A stretch of DNA of 64,000 bases, taken from NCBI GenBank assembly GCA_963662175.1, contig OY759225.1, positions 19,517,601 through 19,581,600 of the forward strand, in the 5' to 3' direction. Position 1 is the stretch's first letter; the number at the start of each line of letters is the position of its first letter. The stretch comes from Aradus depressus. Its lineage: Eukaryota; Arthropoda; Insecta; Hemiptera; Aradidae. The translations under genes and the position numbers were made by a program. Positions 40,734 to 54,800 of the stretch are shown here, piece after piece. A model generated the notes under the pieces. The model was not told the DNA's origin, did no database searches, and saw only the letters and a program-made list of their open reading frames with translations.

Positions 40734-43700
40734 GTAATTATTTCTTTTGATTATTGTTCTGCTTTGCTCGTTAACGATCAATTGAGATTTACTGTTTTTT
40801 TATATATTTGAATAATAATCTTACAGTGCAGTTTGCGTTGGCTTTTCAATGTTGACGCAGGAAAGGTCAAGACCGCTACTATTCAAACTACATACGAAAC
40901 TATCTTAAAATTTAATCTTGGGTCTTCATCATTCGGGTGAGTTTTGATTTTTATTGATTGTACAATTATTGTATTAGAAGAATGCCTTAACATATCTGCA
41001 GAATGATCAGATGAAATACGAATAGTTTTTTGACTGCTACGAAACATAATATCCAGTTTATATAGCAGTGTTCGTATGAAATATAATGTTTACATTTCTG
41101 GTATATGAAAAACGTTAAGTACAGTAGTTCTTGAGCTAAGGTGATGTGGAACGACAGAAATGTAAAGAGGAATCCATCATCTAAGAACCTTGAGTTTCGT
41201 GCAGCTCTCCAGAAGTTAGTGGCATTATGTTCACTAAGTCAGAGAATTTCAAAAATAGCGCATTTGTGAACTCATATTCATAGAAATTTTTTAGTAAAGC
41301 AGTGTAGGCTCTCTTATGATTAAAAAAAAAAATGTGACCCTTTCGTCAGTCTTTTAGTGAAGCAGTACATATTATCCTATCGTATATACAAGACTCATCC
41401 GGAGAACCTGTACTTCTTCACTAAAAGAACTGACGGGAGGACCTACATTTTATTCTTTCAGATATCTTCTCAAATTATGGAATTTGTGTAATTACCTTTG
41501 TAAGTTACTATATGGGTACATCCCACCCATACAGCGTAGCGGTTAAAGGACAACTGGCATTAACCCTACGCTGTGTTGATGGGATACCACTGATGATGAC
41601 GCTGTTGCGTTGAAAACCGGTTCCGATCAATAATAAAACAGAGGGAAGACGTATTTTATTTATTTTGTTAAATACTAATGAATATTGAAAATGAGAGGTG
41701 AATATATTGTTAATTGAAAATGAGGGTCAGTACTATAGTACACTCATATTTTTTTATTTGTTTGAAATCACATATTTATGTAATTTTCTTGATATTGTAT
41801 TTGGGTAACTTATTTTAATATTTTTTATAAGGTCGAATTATCAGTTCCAACAACATGGGCATTATAACGTGAGTGTCTTTGATGATAGCCTATCTCCAAT
41901 TGAGAACACAGTTGCTCCAGATGATGCTTATGCCCGTAAGTATCATTTTGCAATGGTATATTTGTACAAATATAGTGTTTTAGAGAGCTAGGTCAATGAA
42001 GCATTTACTGGATCAGGGCCAAACTAAATAAAAAATAACACTAACAATGGGCTTAGTCTTGTTTAAGTTTCTTTTTAACATATTTATACGCGTTTTGCTA
42101 AGGGTCTCCCAAACTGCAGTATATTCAACTCGGTATAGCCACTATGCGTCTTGTTAAATACATTTTATATTTTTATTTATTTATTTTTACAGCGTTAAGA
42201 TTTGAGCTGTGGGCTTTGCTGGTTATATCAGTACTTTGGTGTATTGGCACCTGCACTTCGTACTATTTTAATTACCTCAGACGGTTTTTTCAACCCAACA
42301 TGATGTCGCTAGATCTTCAGAATGTAAGTGGTTTCAGTCTTAGATAATTTAAATTATTAATGTGTGTTTTAAATGCTCATAAAACAGGATAGTACGTGAA
42401 ATTTACTCTAGAGAGAAAAAGAGGAAGAAATCACTTGGCCTTGAGTTCATTTCCATAACAAAGTAACATTTATTAGTTTTATGTTAAGTTTCTTCTCTTC
42501 CCTTTCATTGAAAATTATATTAAATTAATGAGAATTGTATTAATATGCCAACTTAGCGAACCTAAATGTGACTTTAATAAAGGAAATCGAGGTTCTATCT
42601 TGTAAATAAAAAACTCAGTATTTGAGCAACGTTTAGGATACTGTTTCCTTCTTCAGGGCCTAACAGAATATAACGAACAAATTAGTTGGTTTTATCATTA
42701 CGGACTTCAAGATGACTAGAAAAACATCCAGCTTAGAAAGAGATAGAGAAAAACAAATAATTATATATAGGTTAGGTTAGGTTTTATGACTCATGCCCGA
42801 GCTTTAACTACGAGGTCATATCGCCTACTACCAGAGCGCTCTTTCGTCACTCTGGTGGACTCTAATGTAGCAGTCCTAAATTTTGCCTACCCTAAATTTT
42901 TATTCACCTAGGGCAGGGGTATTTAACGAGTACCTGACATCGTACAGGCTCGGGACCATTGCTTAACTCCCATCCGAAGGATGGCATGCTTAAGTTTATT
43001 TTACCTCCCAGATAAAATAAACAAAGGGCCTCGGTCGGGTTTCGAACCCACGTTCTTGAGCTCAGAAGGCAAGCACGCATACCACTGAGCTACCGGTGCC
43101 CTATACAGGGTGTATCGCAAGCAGATGACAATACTCGGGGGGGGGGGGGGGGGGGGGGGGTGAATGCCCCACTCAAGTACGCTAAGAAACCGGGGTAATA
43201 AAAATCCGTTTCAACTTAGTGTATAAATAAATGAGATTTTAAATTTTTTTACGATAACCACGTTTTTTTAGCAAAATGTCCGTAAATATAACTTTTTGGT
43301 TAAGGTAAAGTGAAATCTGACTATACTGTCGTAATCTACGTTAAATTTCCTAATAGGTGACATGTTTTTTGACATGAAAATCGAAAAGAATAAAATAGGA
43401 GGCTAACGTTTATTTCAAAATGAACACCTGTTTAAATTTTTTGGCAAAGTTTCAGTTTACCGTAATTTGTTTTCTCCATTTGCTAGGATGTTCCAAAAGT
43501 TAGCAAAAATATGGCTCTTTAAAAATACCTAATGTTGTTCTCATTATTGTCGACCATAGCCGGAATGAGACAGCAGAAAAGATGAAAAACATGGGTAAAC
43601 CTTACATACACAAAGCGAGACTTTTTATAAAATTAACTAATTCATTATTTCAAAAAATTTGAAATTATTTTCAGAGATAAAAAAAGTTTTGTACTGTACA

Positions 43701-46700
43701 TTGTGTTGAAAAAATTATAACAACATGTTTTGGCAAATTTTCAATTTACCGAAATTTGTTATCTCCATTCGCTAGGATGTTCTAAATTCACCAAATTACT
43801 ATTATTCTCTGAAATATTAATTAATTATTTTCTCTGAATAAATAAAGTTATATTTGTTTTCCCTAATGTTGGCTTCTGTCGACGATTAGAGAGTAAAAAA
43901 AAATAAAAATAATCCTAATCTGTTCAATGGATTTTGAAACTGAAAACAAACGTTAGACGTATTAGCTAATGTAAACATTATTAGATCCAATAAACAGTTT
44001 TATGCAAAGATTCGGTTGAGAGACATTAGTCTAAGAGAATCATGCCGGTTTTACACAGCGCGGGAATACGTAGACATGATTTATGCTTACGGGGCTGCTG
44101 GAGGCAACGGTCTGCTAGCAGAACAAATTTACCGTAATCTATTCCCAAATCGACAAAGATGGCCGGATCGGCGAACTATAGAAAATGCCTATCGGATTAT
44201 GGGAGAAACTGGTTCGATTCCAAGACAACCTGCTAATTATGCCGGTCGACCACGAAGGGATGTCGATGATATTTTAGAGCGGTTTGACAATGATTCGTCC
44301 ACGAGCACCCGGCGAGTTGTGGAAGGTGGATTGGGCGGTATGGACCTGTGAGATGACTGGCTCGGAGTCCTGACCTGGCGCCATTAGATTTTTTTGTGTG
44401 GGCACTTTAAGTCCCGTATGTACAGCGTATCTATTGATGATGGGGACCAATTAATCGCGAAAATTCAAGAGATTTGTGAGGAAATGGGAACAAACAGGCT
44501 TGAGATTCAACGGGCCACCACATCCGTTCTAACGAGGAGTCAATTGTGAGAAGATGGAGGTCTGTTTCAGCAATTGTTATAATTTTTCCAAAACAATGTA
44601 CAGTACAAAACATTTTTTATCTCTGAATGATTAATGTAATAATTTCAATTTTTTTAAAATAATGAATTAGTTAATTTTATAAAAAGTCTCGCTTTGTGTA
44701 AGTTAGGTTTACCCATGTTTTTCATCTTTTCTGCTGTCTCATTCCGGCTATGGTCGACAAAAAAGAGAACAACATTAGGTATTTTTAAAGAGCCATATTT
44801 TTGCTAACTTTTGGTGAATTTGGAACATCCTAGCAAATGGAGAAAACAAATTACGGTAAACTGAAACTTTGCCAAAAAATTTAAACAGGTGTTCATTTTG
44901 AAATAAACGTTAGCCTCCTATTTTATTCTTTTCGATTTTCATGTCAAAAAACATGTCACCTATTAGGAAATTTAACGTAGATTACGACAGTGTAGTCAGA
45001 TTTCACTTTACCTTACCCAAAAAGTGATATTTACGGACATTTTGCTAAAAAAACGTGGTTATCGTAAAAAAATTTTAAATCTCATTTATTTCTACACTAA
45101 GTTGAAACGGATTTTTATTACCCCGGTTTCTTAGCGTACTTGAGTGGGGCATTCACCCCCCCCGAGTATTGTCATCTGCTTGCGATACACCCTGTATATA
45201 GAATATAATCAATATAAGGATAAAAAATATTACTATAAATATCAGCAAATAAAATAAAGATAGTTAGTAGCATTATTGGATATGAAAGCTATAATAAAAA
45301 ACATTATTTGACGTTATTTTAATATGAAGATGGCTGATGTAGTGAGAAGTAATTATTTTACAGGCTGCAAAATAAAAATGTAGTCTGACCTCTGACAGAT
45401 TTGATTATTATATGCTAGCCGGCTTTCGAGGTTGGCCTCATCATCAGGCATCTTATAAATTATTAAAAGAACATATACGTAACAATTTAAAAATAAATTA
45501 ATAAATAAAAATAAACTCTAATGAATATAAAATACAAAAACAATTTAAAATTTGATGGATGGGGACAGCAACATTATTTGTTCCTTATTTGAGTCACAAG
45601 TCATATCTTATCAGACTGCCTGATGAGGACAACCTCGAAAGCCGGTTCTCATAAAACAATAAAATCTGTGAGAGGTCTACATTTTTGTTTTGTAACTTGT
45701 GAAATGTTGTTTTTATTTATTGTAACATGTTTAGATTCTGATGTCCTGAATTGTGTATATGCTAGGTTGTAAAGACCAGAAAATAAATTAAAAGAAAAAT
45801 AAAGCTGAACAAAAAAAAAAAAAAAATACTAAACCTTTTAATAATGTTGGAAATTATATTAAAATAATTGATTGATAACAAACTGTACAGGACTTGGGAA
45901 CGCCTTCAGGATCGAGTGAGCCGTCTCTATTGCTTCATTCAGAACGTGTGACTCCATCGCACACCTCCAGGGGAGCCTCCAGGTTCAAATCTTTGGACGT
46001 TTTCAGAGGGTAAGTCTCCTCCAACACCTGCAATGCAAATATACCAGCTTGGATTATTTGTACGAGGTGTGTTCAAAAAATAACGGGAATTTTTGGTTTT
46101 TGAAAAGAATTTTATTTATTTGTCTACATCAATGTTATCCCCTATAAATAGTCCCCATTAGATATTATACACGTATGCCAGCGCTTCTTCCAATCCCCGA
46201 AACACTTCTGGAACTCGATATTTGGGATAGCATTTAGCTCTCTCAGCGATGCGCTTTTAATCTCATCTATGCTTGTGAAACGACTGCCTTTTAAGGTTCT
46301 CTAATTAAATTATAAAGAAAACAGGAACGTTTTTTAATATTGTTTATTTCACAAGATATATAAAATATATGGGAGTACTTTCGGTATATAAGTAATAAGA
46401 TTTATCAGTTCAACATATACTTTCGGTATTGCTACCATCTTCAGCCACGACTTAACAAATATCCGATCCGATCTCTTTATTGTTGGGAACAGAAAGAAGT
46501 CACACGGAGCCATGTCTGGCGAATATGGAGGCTGGGATAATTATAGTGCTGTTTTTGGCCAAAAATTCACGAACAAGTAATGAAGTGTGAGCAGGTGCAT
46601 TGTCGTGGTGCAAAAGCCATGACTTGTTTCGCTACAAATCCGGGCTTTTTTTTTTTCGGTTTGCTTCATGCAAACGGCGTTGAACTTGTAGGTAGTACTC

Positions 46701-49700
46701 CTTATTGATCGTTTGACCTTGTGGCAAGAACTCATGGTGCACTATGCCGTTAAAATCGAAAAACACAGTGAGCATGACCTTCCAGGGCGCTCGTCATCTT
46801 CAACGTCTTCGCGGCCATCTTTGAAACGCTTATACCATTCGTAAACCCTAGTTTTACTCATAGCAGACTCACCAAAAGCAATAGTTAACATTTGTAAAAC
46901 TTTGCTGTACTTTATTCTATTCTTATAGCAAAATTTAATGCTAATTCTCTGATCCATTTTGTAAACAAATAAATAATCGCCGATCGTACCAAAGCACATG
47001 TAACCTCATTGACAGCAGACTAAACATCCGGTTTGACTAAAAATGTACAGAAACTCTTCAGACATGTTTACCAACACAACGAAAAAATCGCGCGAATCAA
47101 ATTCCCGTTACGTTTTGAACACACCTCGTATATTCATATTTATTAATTAATTTTTGGGGTTGTGTAATCAGATTCTTAATTCATATATAATATATTTTCT
47201 CACATCAGTTCTTCTATTTTTTTTTTTTTTTGTATTTCTAAAAATTAGCAATTACATAAGTTTTGGGAAGCACTCCCATCATCAGTACCTATAATACATG
47301 TGTTCTTTAGGTCAACTATTCCTTCTGTCAATCAGAATCTTACTTTTATAGAACATATTTATTGAGTCGACTTTATATTTAAATGTTTTGTCTAGGTGTA
47401 CAAATATATAAGTCAACTCAATAGATATGTTCTATAAAAGTAAGATTCTGATTGACAGAAGGAATAGTTAACATAAAGAAGACTTATATTATAGATATTG
47501 ATGATGGGAGTGCTTTCCGAAACGTTTATAATTACTATTTTTTGAGAAAGCAGAAAATGTCAGTAAGCACAATGTGCTTTATGATTTATCAGGAAGGAGA
47601 GAAGGAGATCAGGCTTATGGTCGATAAAACGAATTTCTGTCACTATCAGCACTGTATTGACAAAAGTCATCAGCAATACCTTAAGCTACAATTAAGTGAA
47701 GATAAAACAATAAATGCGAATTATAACTAAACAAAACCTGCATCATAAAAATATTAAAAATAAAATAAAGTGGTATCTAAACCAAAACTAAATACAGTAA
47801 AAGCTCGTTATAACGCTCCTCGAGGGGAGAGGAGAGAAGCGTGTTATAACGCTCCTCTAGGGGGAGAGGTGAGAAGCGTTATAACTAAGAAAAAACAAAT
47901 ATCCAATTGTTTCTTCCTAAAAATGTATTTTACATCATTATTAGAATAATAAAGTGTCGTTAGTTATTATGACATGCACGGGCTTTTTATCTTTAAAGCA
48001 ATAAATAAATTAATTAAAATTTGATTATATTGCGAATTATATTATCAATACTTTTACGAAACGATTTGTCGCCATTGTCGCTGTCATTACTTCTCAAATT
48101 GATTGTGTTGAAGAAAGCAGCTCTCTGCTTAGGTTTCCTCGTCAGGGAATGTACTTCTGTCCCTGTGTTTCTCTGGCGATATGTGGAGCATTTGTTCAAA
48201 GTAATGGGAAACCGAAGATTCATTTCTTTCTTCTTGGAAATCTGAAATTTTAATAATTACATTTCATTTAATGGAGTTCATGTTTGTACACCTAGTTTAC
48301 AAACCGTACCTCAAGTCAGAAAAAGTACCCGACATTGTACAGGACCTTCGCTTAACATGCCATCCGAAGGATGGCTTGCTCAAGGTTTTTTTTTTTACCT
48401 CTCAGATAAAAAAATCGTAAGGTTCTCGGACCGTTGAAAAATATATTAATATATATATATATATATATATTTTAGCCAAAGTGGCTGATTTTATTAGTGC
48501 ATACATTAATAATATAAACATTTCAAATTATTATTTTTTAAATTTTAGCTTAGGTTAGTTGGAAATTTTTCGTCAGATTTTATCGTCACACTGCATTGCT
48601 CTTGTTTTTTGGAGCGGAGCTCTCTCTGCCAGTGAGTTGGTAAAAGCGTTACGACAACGAAAGTTTCACTCTCCCCTCCGCTGACCAGCATTAGGAAAGG
48701 AGGAAAGTTTGGGAGGGGGCAGCCGGAGGGGAGGGGATAAATGAATCTTGGTTGGCTTTATATCGATAAATATGACTCCTCAATCATTGAATATGACCTT
48801 TAGTTTTGGCTGGAGATTTCAATTGTAATTTTGCAGAAGAGAGGGCTAAGCCTTGATTAAGTTTTTTTTTTGACACATTTATACGGGTTTAAGCGCTTAT
48901 TTATGCTTGTTTATACGCTAAGCGTCTTCCTAGAGATAGGGGAGCGCTCCCCACCCCGCCTCTCTTCTCACGTCACTGTCCCGCTTCACTCACCCCGTTG
49001 TTGAACCCTAAAATCATACAGGCAGCGATATAGACTCTCAATATGAGAATGATCCAGGACCTTCGTCCAAAAAGAGAAAATTAAGTTCAGAAATTACAAG
49101 TGTTACATCATGTACGGAGGAACAACATTTTCATATTAATACCCAATCTACTTATAATGAATCACAAAAGTGAGTGTACGCCAGCTTAGCGTTGCTGTCG
49201 TCATAAACAGCGTCTCTTTTTTTCTTTCTCAATTCTCTCTCGTTCAAAAACCTACATTTCTTATTTCTCTTACCATCATAGGCCTATTCTCTACTTTCGA
49301 ATCAAATGTAGTGATTTATGATATTCCTAACAACGAAAATAATTTTGATTTAACTAACGAATAAAAATAAAATAAGCCAATAAATAAAACTGTTTGCACC
49401 TAAAATGTTCATTGAGAAATGCCATACAACATAAAAATAATATTTATGGATCAAAAAATTAAAAAATCGCGAAAGAAGTTTCACTTCTGGCGTGTGTTCC
49501 AAGCACACACTATTTTTTTGTTATTTTCCTTTTTTTGGTGAAAATACTCCAGTTAACAAGTAGATTGTATGCACAAAATAATAACTAAATGTCATACGTA
49601 AATATTATAATTACCTTTTAAAAATGCAGGAATTTCTTCATCAGGAATTTTAATAATAAAATGTTTTCTCATATAATCAAAAGCTTCCCATTTTATATCA

Positions 49701-51777
49701 CTTTCATCTATTTCCGTATTTTCTTTTCTCAAATAGTTACCAAAATCTTTTTTTATCATTTCAAATAACTTTTTAATATTACCCTTGTATTCAGTCTCTT
49801 TCCATGGGTGTTCAATCCCTTTATTTTTCAAATCCCAGTAATAATTTCTTATTTTTTTGTAATATTCTGTAATATGTTTGGGATGTTTGTAGGTCATCTT
49901 GAAGAATAGATCACCTCTTTGTTCTGCAAAGCCCACCTGACAACTACAGCTGGGTCTTGGCTCAGATTCCTCGTCTTGTTCTGAATTTGTTACCATTTCT
50001 GAAGTTGGATTTAATTCTGTTGAAGATTCATTCGTTAAACCAAATTGTACAATTTTGTTATTTTTATTCGATTTTTCAACCATTTATATATAAACTATAT
50101 AAAAATATTTTCAATTTCATAGTTTTTATGAATAATCTATATTACTTCTACTTTTAAAACATTCGAGTTACGTTATTTAATTTTTTTTTTAGTTTAGTAA
50201 ATAATCTATTAAAAAATGTATATTTATAAGACAGCTTATATAGGTATCACTAAATTAAATAGTGGTTATAGAAATATTGAAAGAAAATTAAGAGTTAATT
50301 AACATCTGTAGAGATATTTATAAATTTGGCAAAAATCTTAAAATATGTTTTATTATTGATAGTTTGGAAAATAATTGGATAAATATTTGATAATTAATCC
50401 GATATTTAGAATAGAGGTGTAGGAGACACCCCTATTAAATATATGCAAAAATAGGGGAGGGGGGGGGGAGTTGTCGGTGAATCATCGGCAATGTACTTCC
50501 CCAGACCGTTTGGGCTAATATTTAGTGACCTACTGAAGATTCGGTTTCGGCCAGTTTCGGACAAAAATCAGCCGAAACTCAGTTTTCGTGACTTGTCGTT
50601 CGACTAACGGATGAGTTCGTGGCTTGTGAGTCGTGTGTGGTTGCCATACGAATACTAAAATTAATTAGTAATCTAATAATAATATTTCGTTTTTTTTCTT
50701 TTGATTTTATAACTGTTTTTTTTTTTAAATTAAGTAATTACTTGATAGTCTTACAAATTATTGTAATCGTTGTTAAGACTGATAATTAGGCAATTCTTTA
50801 ATCACCAAGAGCTAAATACAAGATCTCAGTAGAAAATAAATTAATCTTAAGAATATTGTGAACACAATTAAAATAGGTACTTACTTAATTAAGGAGTCTG
50901 TACTTTATATCTAATCTAAGTGTTGATTTTGACAAAGTTTACTTACAAGGTAGGTCTTTACTTCAACATGTTTATTATTTTTGTTCATGTTAAATTGTTA
51001 ATGTAACATAAATAAATAACTATTTTTGTTACATAGGTACTTCAATTATTGTTTTTTATTTAATTTAACACGAGTTAACTGTCTGTAGGTAGGTGTATAT
51101 GTAAAAAATCCACTAAATTTCAATATAATATGGCAATTTTAACATGTCTAAATAAGTTTCTGTTTCGGTTTCGGCTTCGGCTGAAAAGCCTGTTTCGGTC
51201 GGCCACTAATAATAATCAATAGTTGACTTACATAGGGACTTCTAAATCCTCATATTAAATTTTGTGTTGATTCATTTATTACAACGTCAGTTATTGGAGT
51301 TTTTGTGTTAAGCCCCCCTTCCGATTGGCCGATTCGGCTGAAAATCAATAGGTGTCGTCCGTATGAGGTTCTGGTGGGTACAAATAAAATTTCGTGTCGA
51401 TTATTCTCACAGACACACAGATAGACTTTTTTTTCATATTTGGAATCTAGAGTTAAGAAAATATGAAATTCCATTCGAAACTCCGCATCCAATTTTTCAC
51501 TGATTACATACCTTCCTCTATACTTCGTTTCCTTTTGTTGTCATGATTTCTGTCTGTGTTAGTGTTAGCCAATATGAATTTTTCCATTACTATAATTTAT
51601 TTATGTTTTTCTTATTTCAGAATTACTATAGTAATGATGCTGTTTGTCAACTATGGTGGAGGGAAGTACGCGATATTTGAACATGCGCCTTGGAATGGAC
51701 TCACTATTGCCGATGTTGTATTTCCCTGGTAATTTTATTTTTCATATTATAATTATATTTATTTTATTTTATTATTT

Positions 51778-51844
<67 letters not shown>

Positions 51845-54800
51845 CTCCCAGCCTAAGGCGGATCGATAAACAATAATTATCTAATTTGATTTTTTATATT
51901 GACCAGAAGTATTCTTTAATAACAGAGATTTTACACGAAAATTATTATATAATATATTGATCATTCCCATTTCTTTTTTGGTTTTATGAAAATTAACAAT
52001 TACAGACGTTCCGGGAAACACTCCCATGTTCAGTATCAATAATACATGTATTCTTTAGCTTAACTATTCCTTCTGTATCAGAATCTTCATTTTATAGAAC
52101 ATATTTATTAAATCGATCTCTCTATTCATGCACCAGGTGGTGTTTGAATATATAAGTCGAAATATGTTCTATAAAAGGAAGATTCTGATTGACAGAAGGA
52201 ATAGTTAACTTAAAGAACAGATAAATTATAGATTCTGATGATCGGAATGCTCCCCTAAACGTCTGTAATTACTAATTTTTAAAAATACAAGAAATATATG
52301 GGGGAAGTGATGTTATGTAAAAAATATATTATATATGAATTCAGAATCTCCTGATAACCCAAAAATAAAGAAAATTCTATGAGGTGCTAACGACTTTCAA
52401 TGTTTGTCTTTTGAAGGGTTTTCCTTCTTTTTCTTGAAAATTGTACTGTAAACAAGAAAATCTATTAAATTTAAATAAAAGAGAGTAAAATTCTACACAA
52501 AATCTGTCGCTCTCATGTTCTTCATGCAGGCAACAGTTTGGGAGATATTTATAGTTGGTCGCCTCAACCCGATATTGCCTTACTTAAGCTCTACCCGAGC
52601 TCCCTCTACAAAGACGGCCTAAGGGCCTCAACCGGGTTTCGAACTCGGAATCTTGAGCTCAGTAAGCGAGCTACCTTTGACGCTATACTTTGATCTTCCT
52701 AGTTCTCGGCATTTCCTCCAACTCTGTCCCATATGTGACCTCTGATTTATGTTTTTTCAGGTTTGCTTGGATCATGGGCTGCAGCCTCCTACTGTCCCTA
52801 TCCTCCAGATATAGAGTGTCTCACTCTCGTCAGGAACTGTTGTCCCGTCTGGGGCTCCGCTCTTTGGCCCTTCTTGCTTTTGGCATCTCGTACAACTCAT
52901 TGGGCGATAATGATCTTCACACATTCAGGATACCTGGAGTTCTTCAACGGCTGGGACTGTCATTCCTCATTGTCGGCGCTGTTGAAACTTTATTTGTTCA
53001 AGTTCGTCTTGATAGATTTGTATGTAATTATTTTATTTATTAGTAATTAATATATCAAAATGGCAGCATTCGCAATATATAGAAGCCATTATACCGGCTA
53101 AAATGTCCTTTGACCTACTGTTAACCCAAAGGTACGAGTAAGATGTGTCCTGGAAAAAAAAATTTGGTCTTTCGTTTATTACCAACTAAGTAATAAAAAA
53201 ACGTTAATTAATCTTATAATAGCTCACAACTTCGCCCTCCCTCCTCTCCACTGCCCGTCTTTAATGCACTTGTTGCGAACTGCATATAATATTCCAGTTT
53301 GTTTGTGCAGACTGGAAAGCTGTCTGCGGTGCAGGACTGGCTGAGCGGATGGATCCAGTGGCTCCTCTTCCTAAGTCTGGCCATAGCCCATCCAGTGACC
53401 CTGAAACTGTCCCAGGTGCCTGGCTGTCCTCTCGGCTACTTGGGGCCTGGTGGCTTCCATGACAATAGCACAGCAAGTCTGTGTACTGGAGGCTGGAGTG
53501 GTTACCTGGACCGACACATCTTTACAACTCCACATCTGTACCAGCGGCCATCCTCAGTCAAGGTTTATGGCAGAGGCACCCCCTTCGATCCTGAAGGTAA
53601 CACATCCTAGTCATGACTAATTAGAGATTAAAAACCTACTTTTCGTTACCTCCTAAATCAGCAAACCTCTGATCCCTATGACTTGCAAAATCCTGCTGAT
53701 CCAAATAAAGGTGTTTTTTTTTGACGTGACAACGTCTTATATTTTGGTAGGCCGGCAGCCCATGTTCGAAAACTGCGTTATGTTACTTTCGGTAACACGT
53801 ATCGCGCATGCGCCGAGAGAGAGAGCGCTTCACACTGTCTTCGTTCCGCTAGTTGCTCTCCTGTCTCAATTCAAGTGGTACCGCTTACAAACGTATCGCT
53901 GCTGACCGATTTGATGTTTACTTTTTGAAATATAAAATATTTCAAAACAAAACGAAATGAGCGTATTTCTAAATTGAATAATTTATTATTTTAAACATTA
54001 AAAAAACATTTTCGTTGGTAAATGTTTATTGATAAATAAAATTGATTTGAAAATCATAAACGTAAAAATTATATTATAATAATTGATAAATAAACGCTTC
54101 ATAAAATTGTTCACAATTCTAAAACTATTTGATCTATGAATTTGAAAATAATATTTTTATCGAATAAACTCTATAAAAATTGGAAATGTTCATTTTTGGC
54201 TATCTCGCAACTCAGACGTTGTCACGCTCATTTCGCCACGCATCGCAGTTGCACGCACCCGATTTTTATTTTTACTTCCTCAGCTATACGAAATATAGGG
54301 GAACTTATGTAATCGATCAGAAATTCGAAGTTGAGTTTTCACAGGAATTTCCTGTTTTCCAACATTCTGATTCCATAACCGAAAAAAAGTGTCTGTCTGT
54401 GTGTGAGTCTGTTAACATGATAACTCCCAAATGAATGTATCATAACGAAATTTTGTATGTGTATCCACAACGCCATAAGGACGTATCTCTATCATATTTA
54501 TCTCTATCGTATCTCTATCATAATTTATATTATATTATTATTTTTTGCTGGGATCTGTTCATTTTCTTTTTTTGTCTTCTATATTGTTATTTTTATTCTA
54601 CTTAATGGATCTCTACTCTTACCCCATTTTGATTATTCTCCTTGTTTCCTGTCTATATTTACTCATTTCATTCTGTTTCTTCTCTTTTCCTTTAATTTTT
54701 CCCATTCTATTATACTTGTCTTTTCACTTCTGCTTATTATCAATTATTTCTCTGCATGCACCAATTTTTGGTTTCCCTCAGTTTCCCTCTTTTACAAATT

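Larger units (their letters stand above)
46063..47128 (-). mobile_element. Mariner transposon, interrupted
   Basis: Inverted ends CGAGGTGTGTTCAAAAAATA and (right) CGAGGTGTGTTCAAAACGTA are flanked by TA (46061-46062, 47129-47130). Without the inserted fragment at 46297-46465 the length (~900 bp) is slightly below the ~1.3 kb of a complete mariner, indicating a further deletion. Confidence 0.9.
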
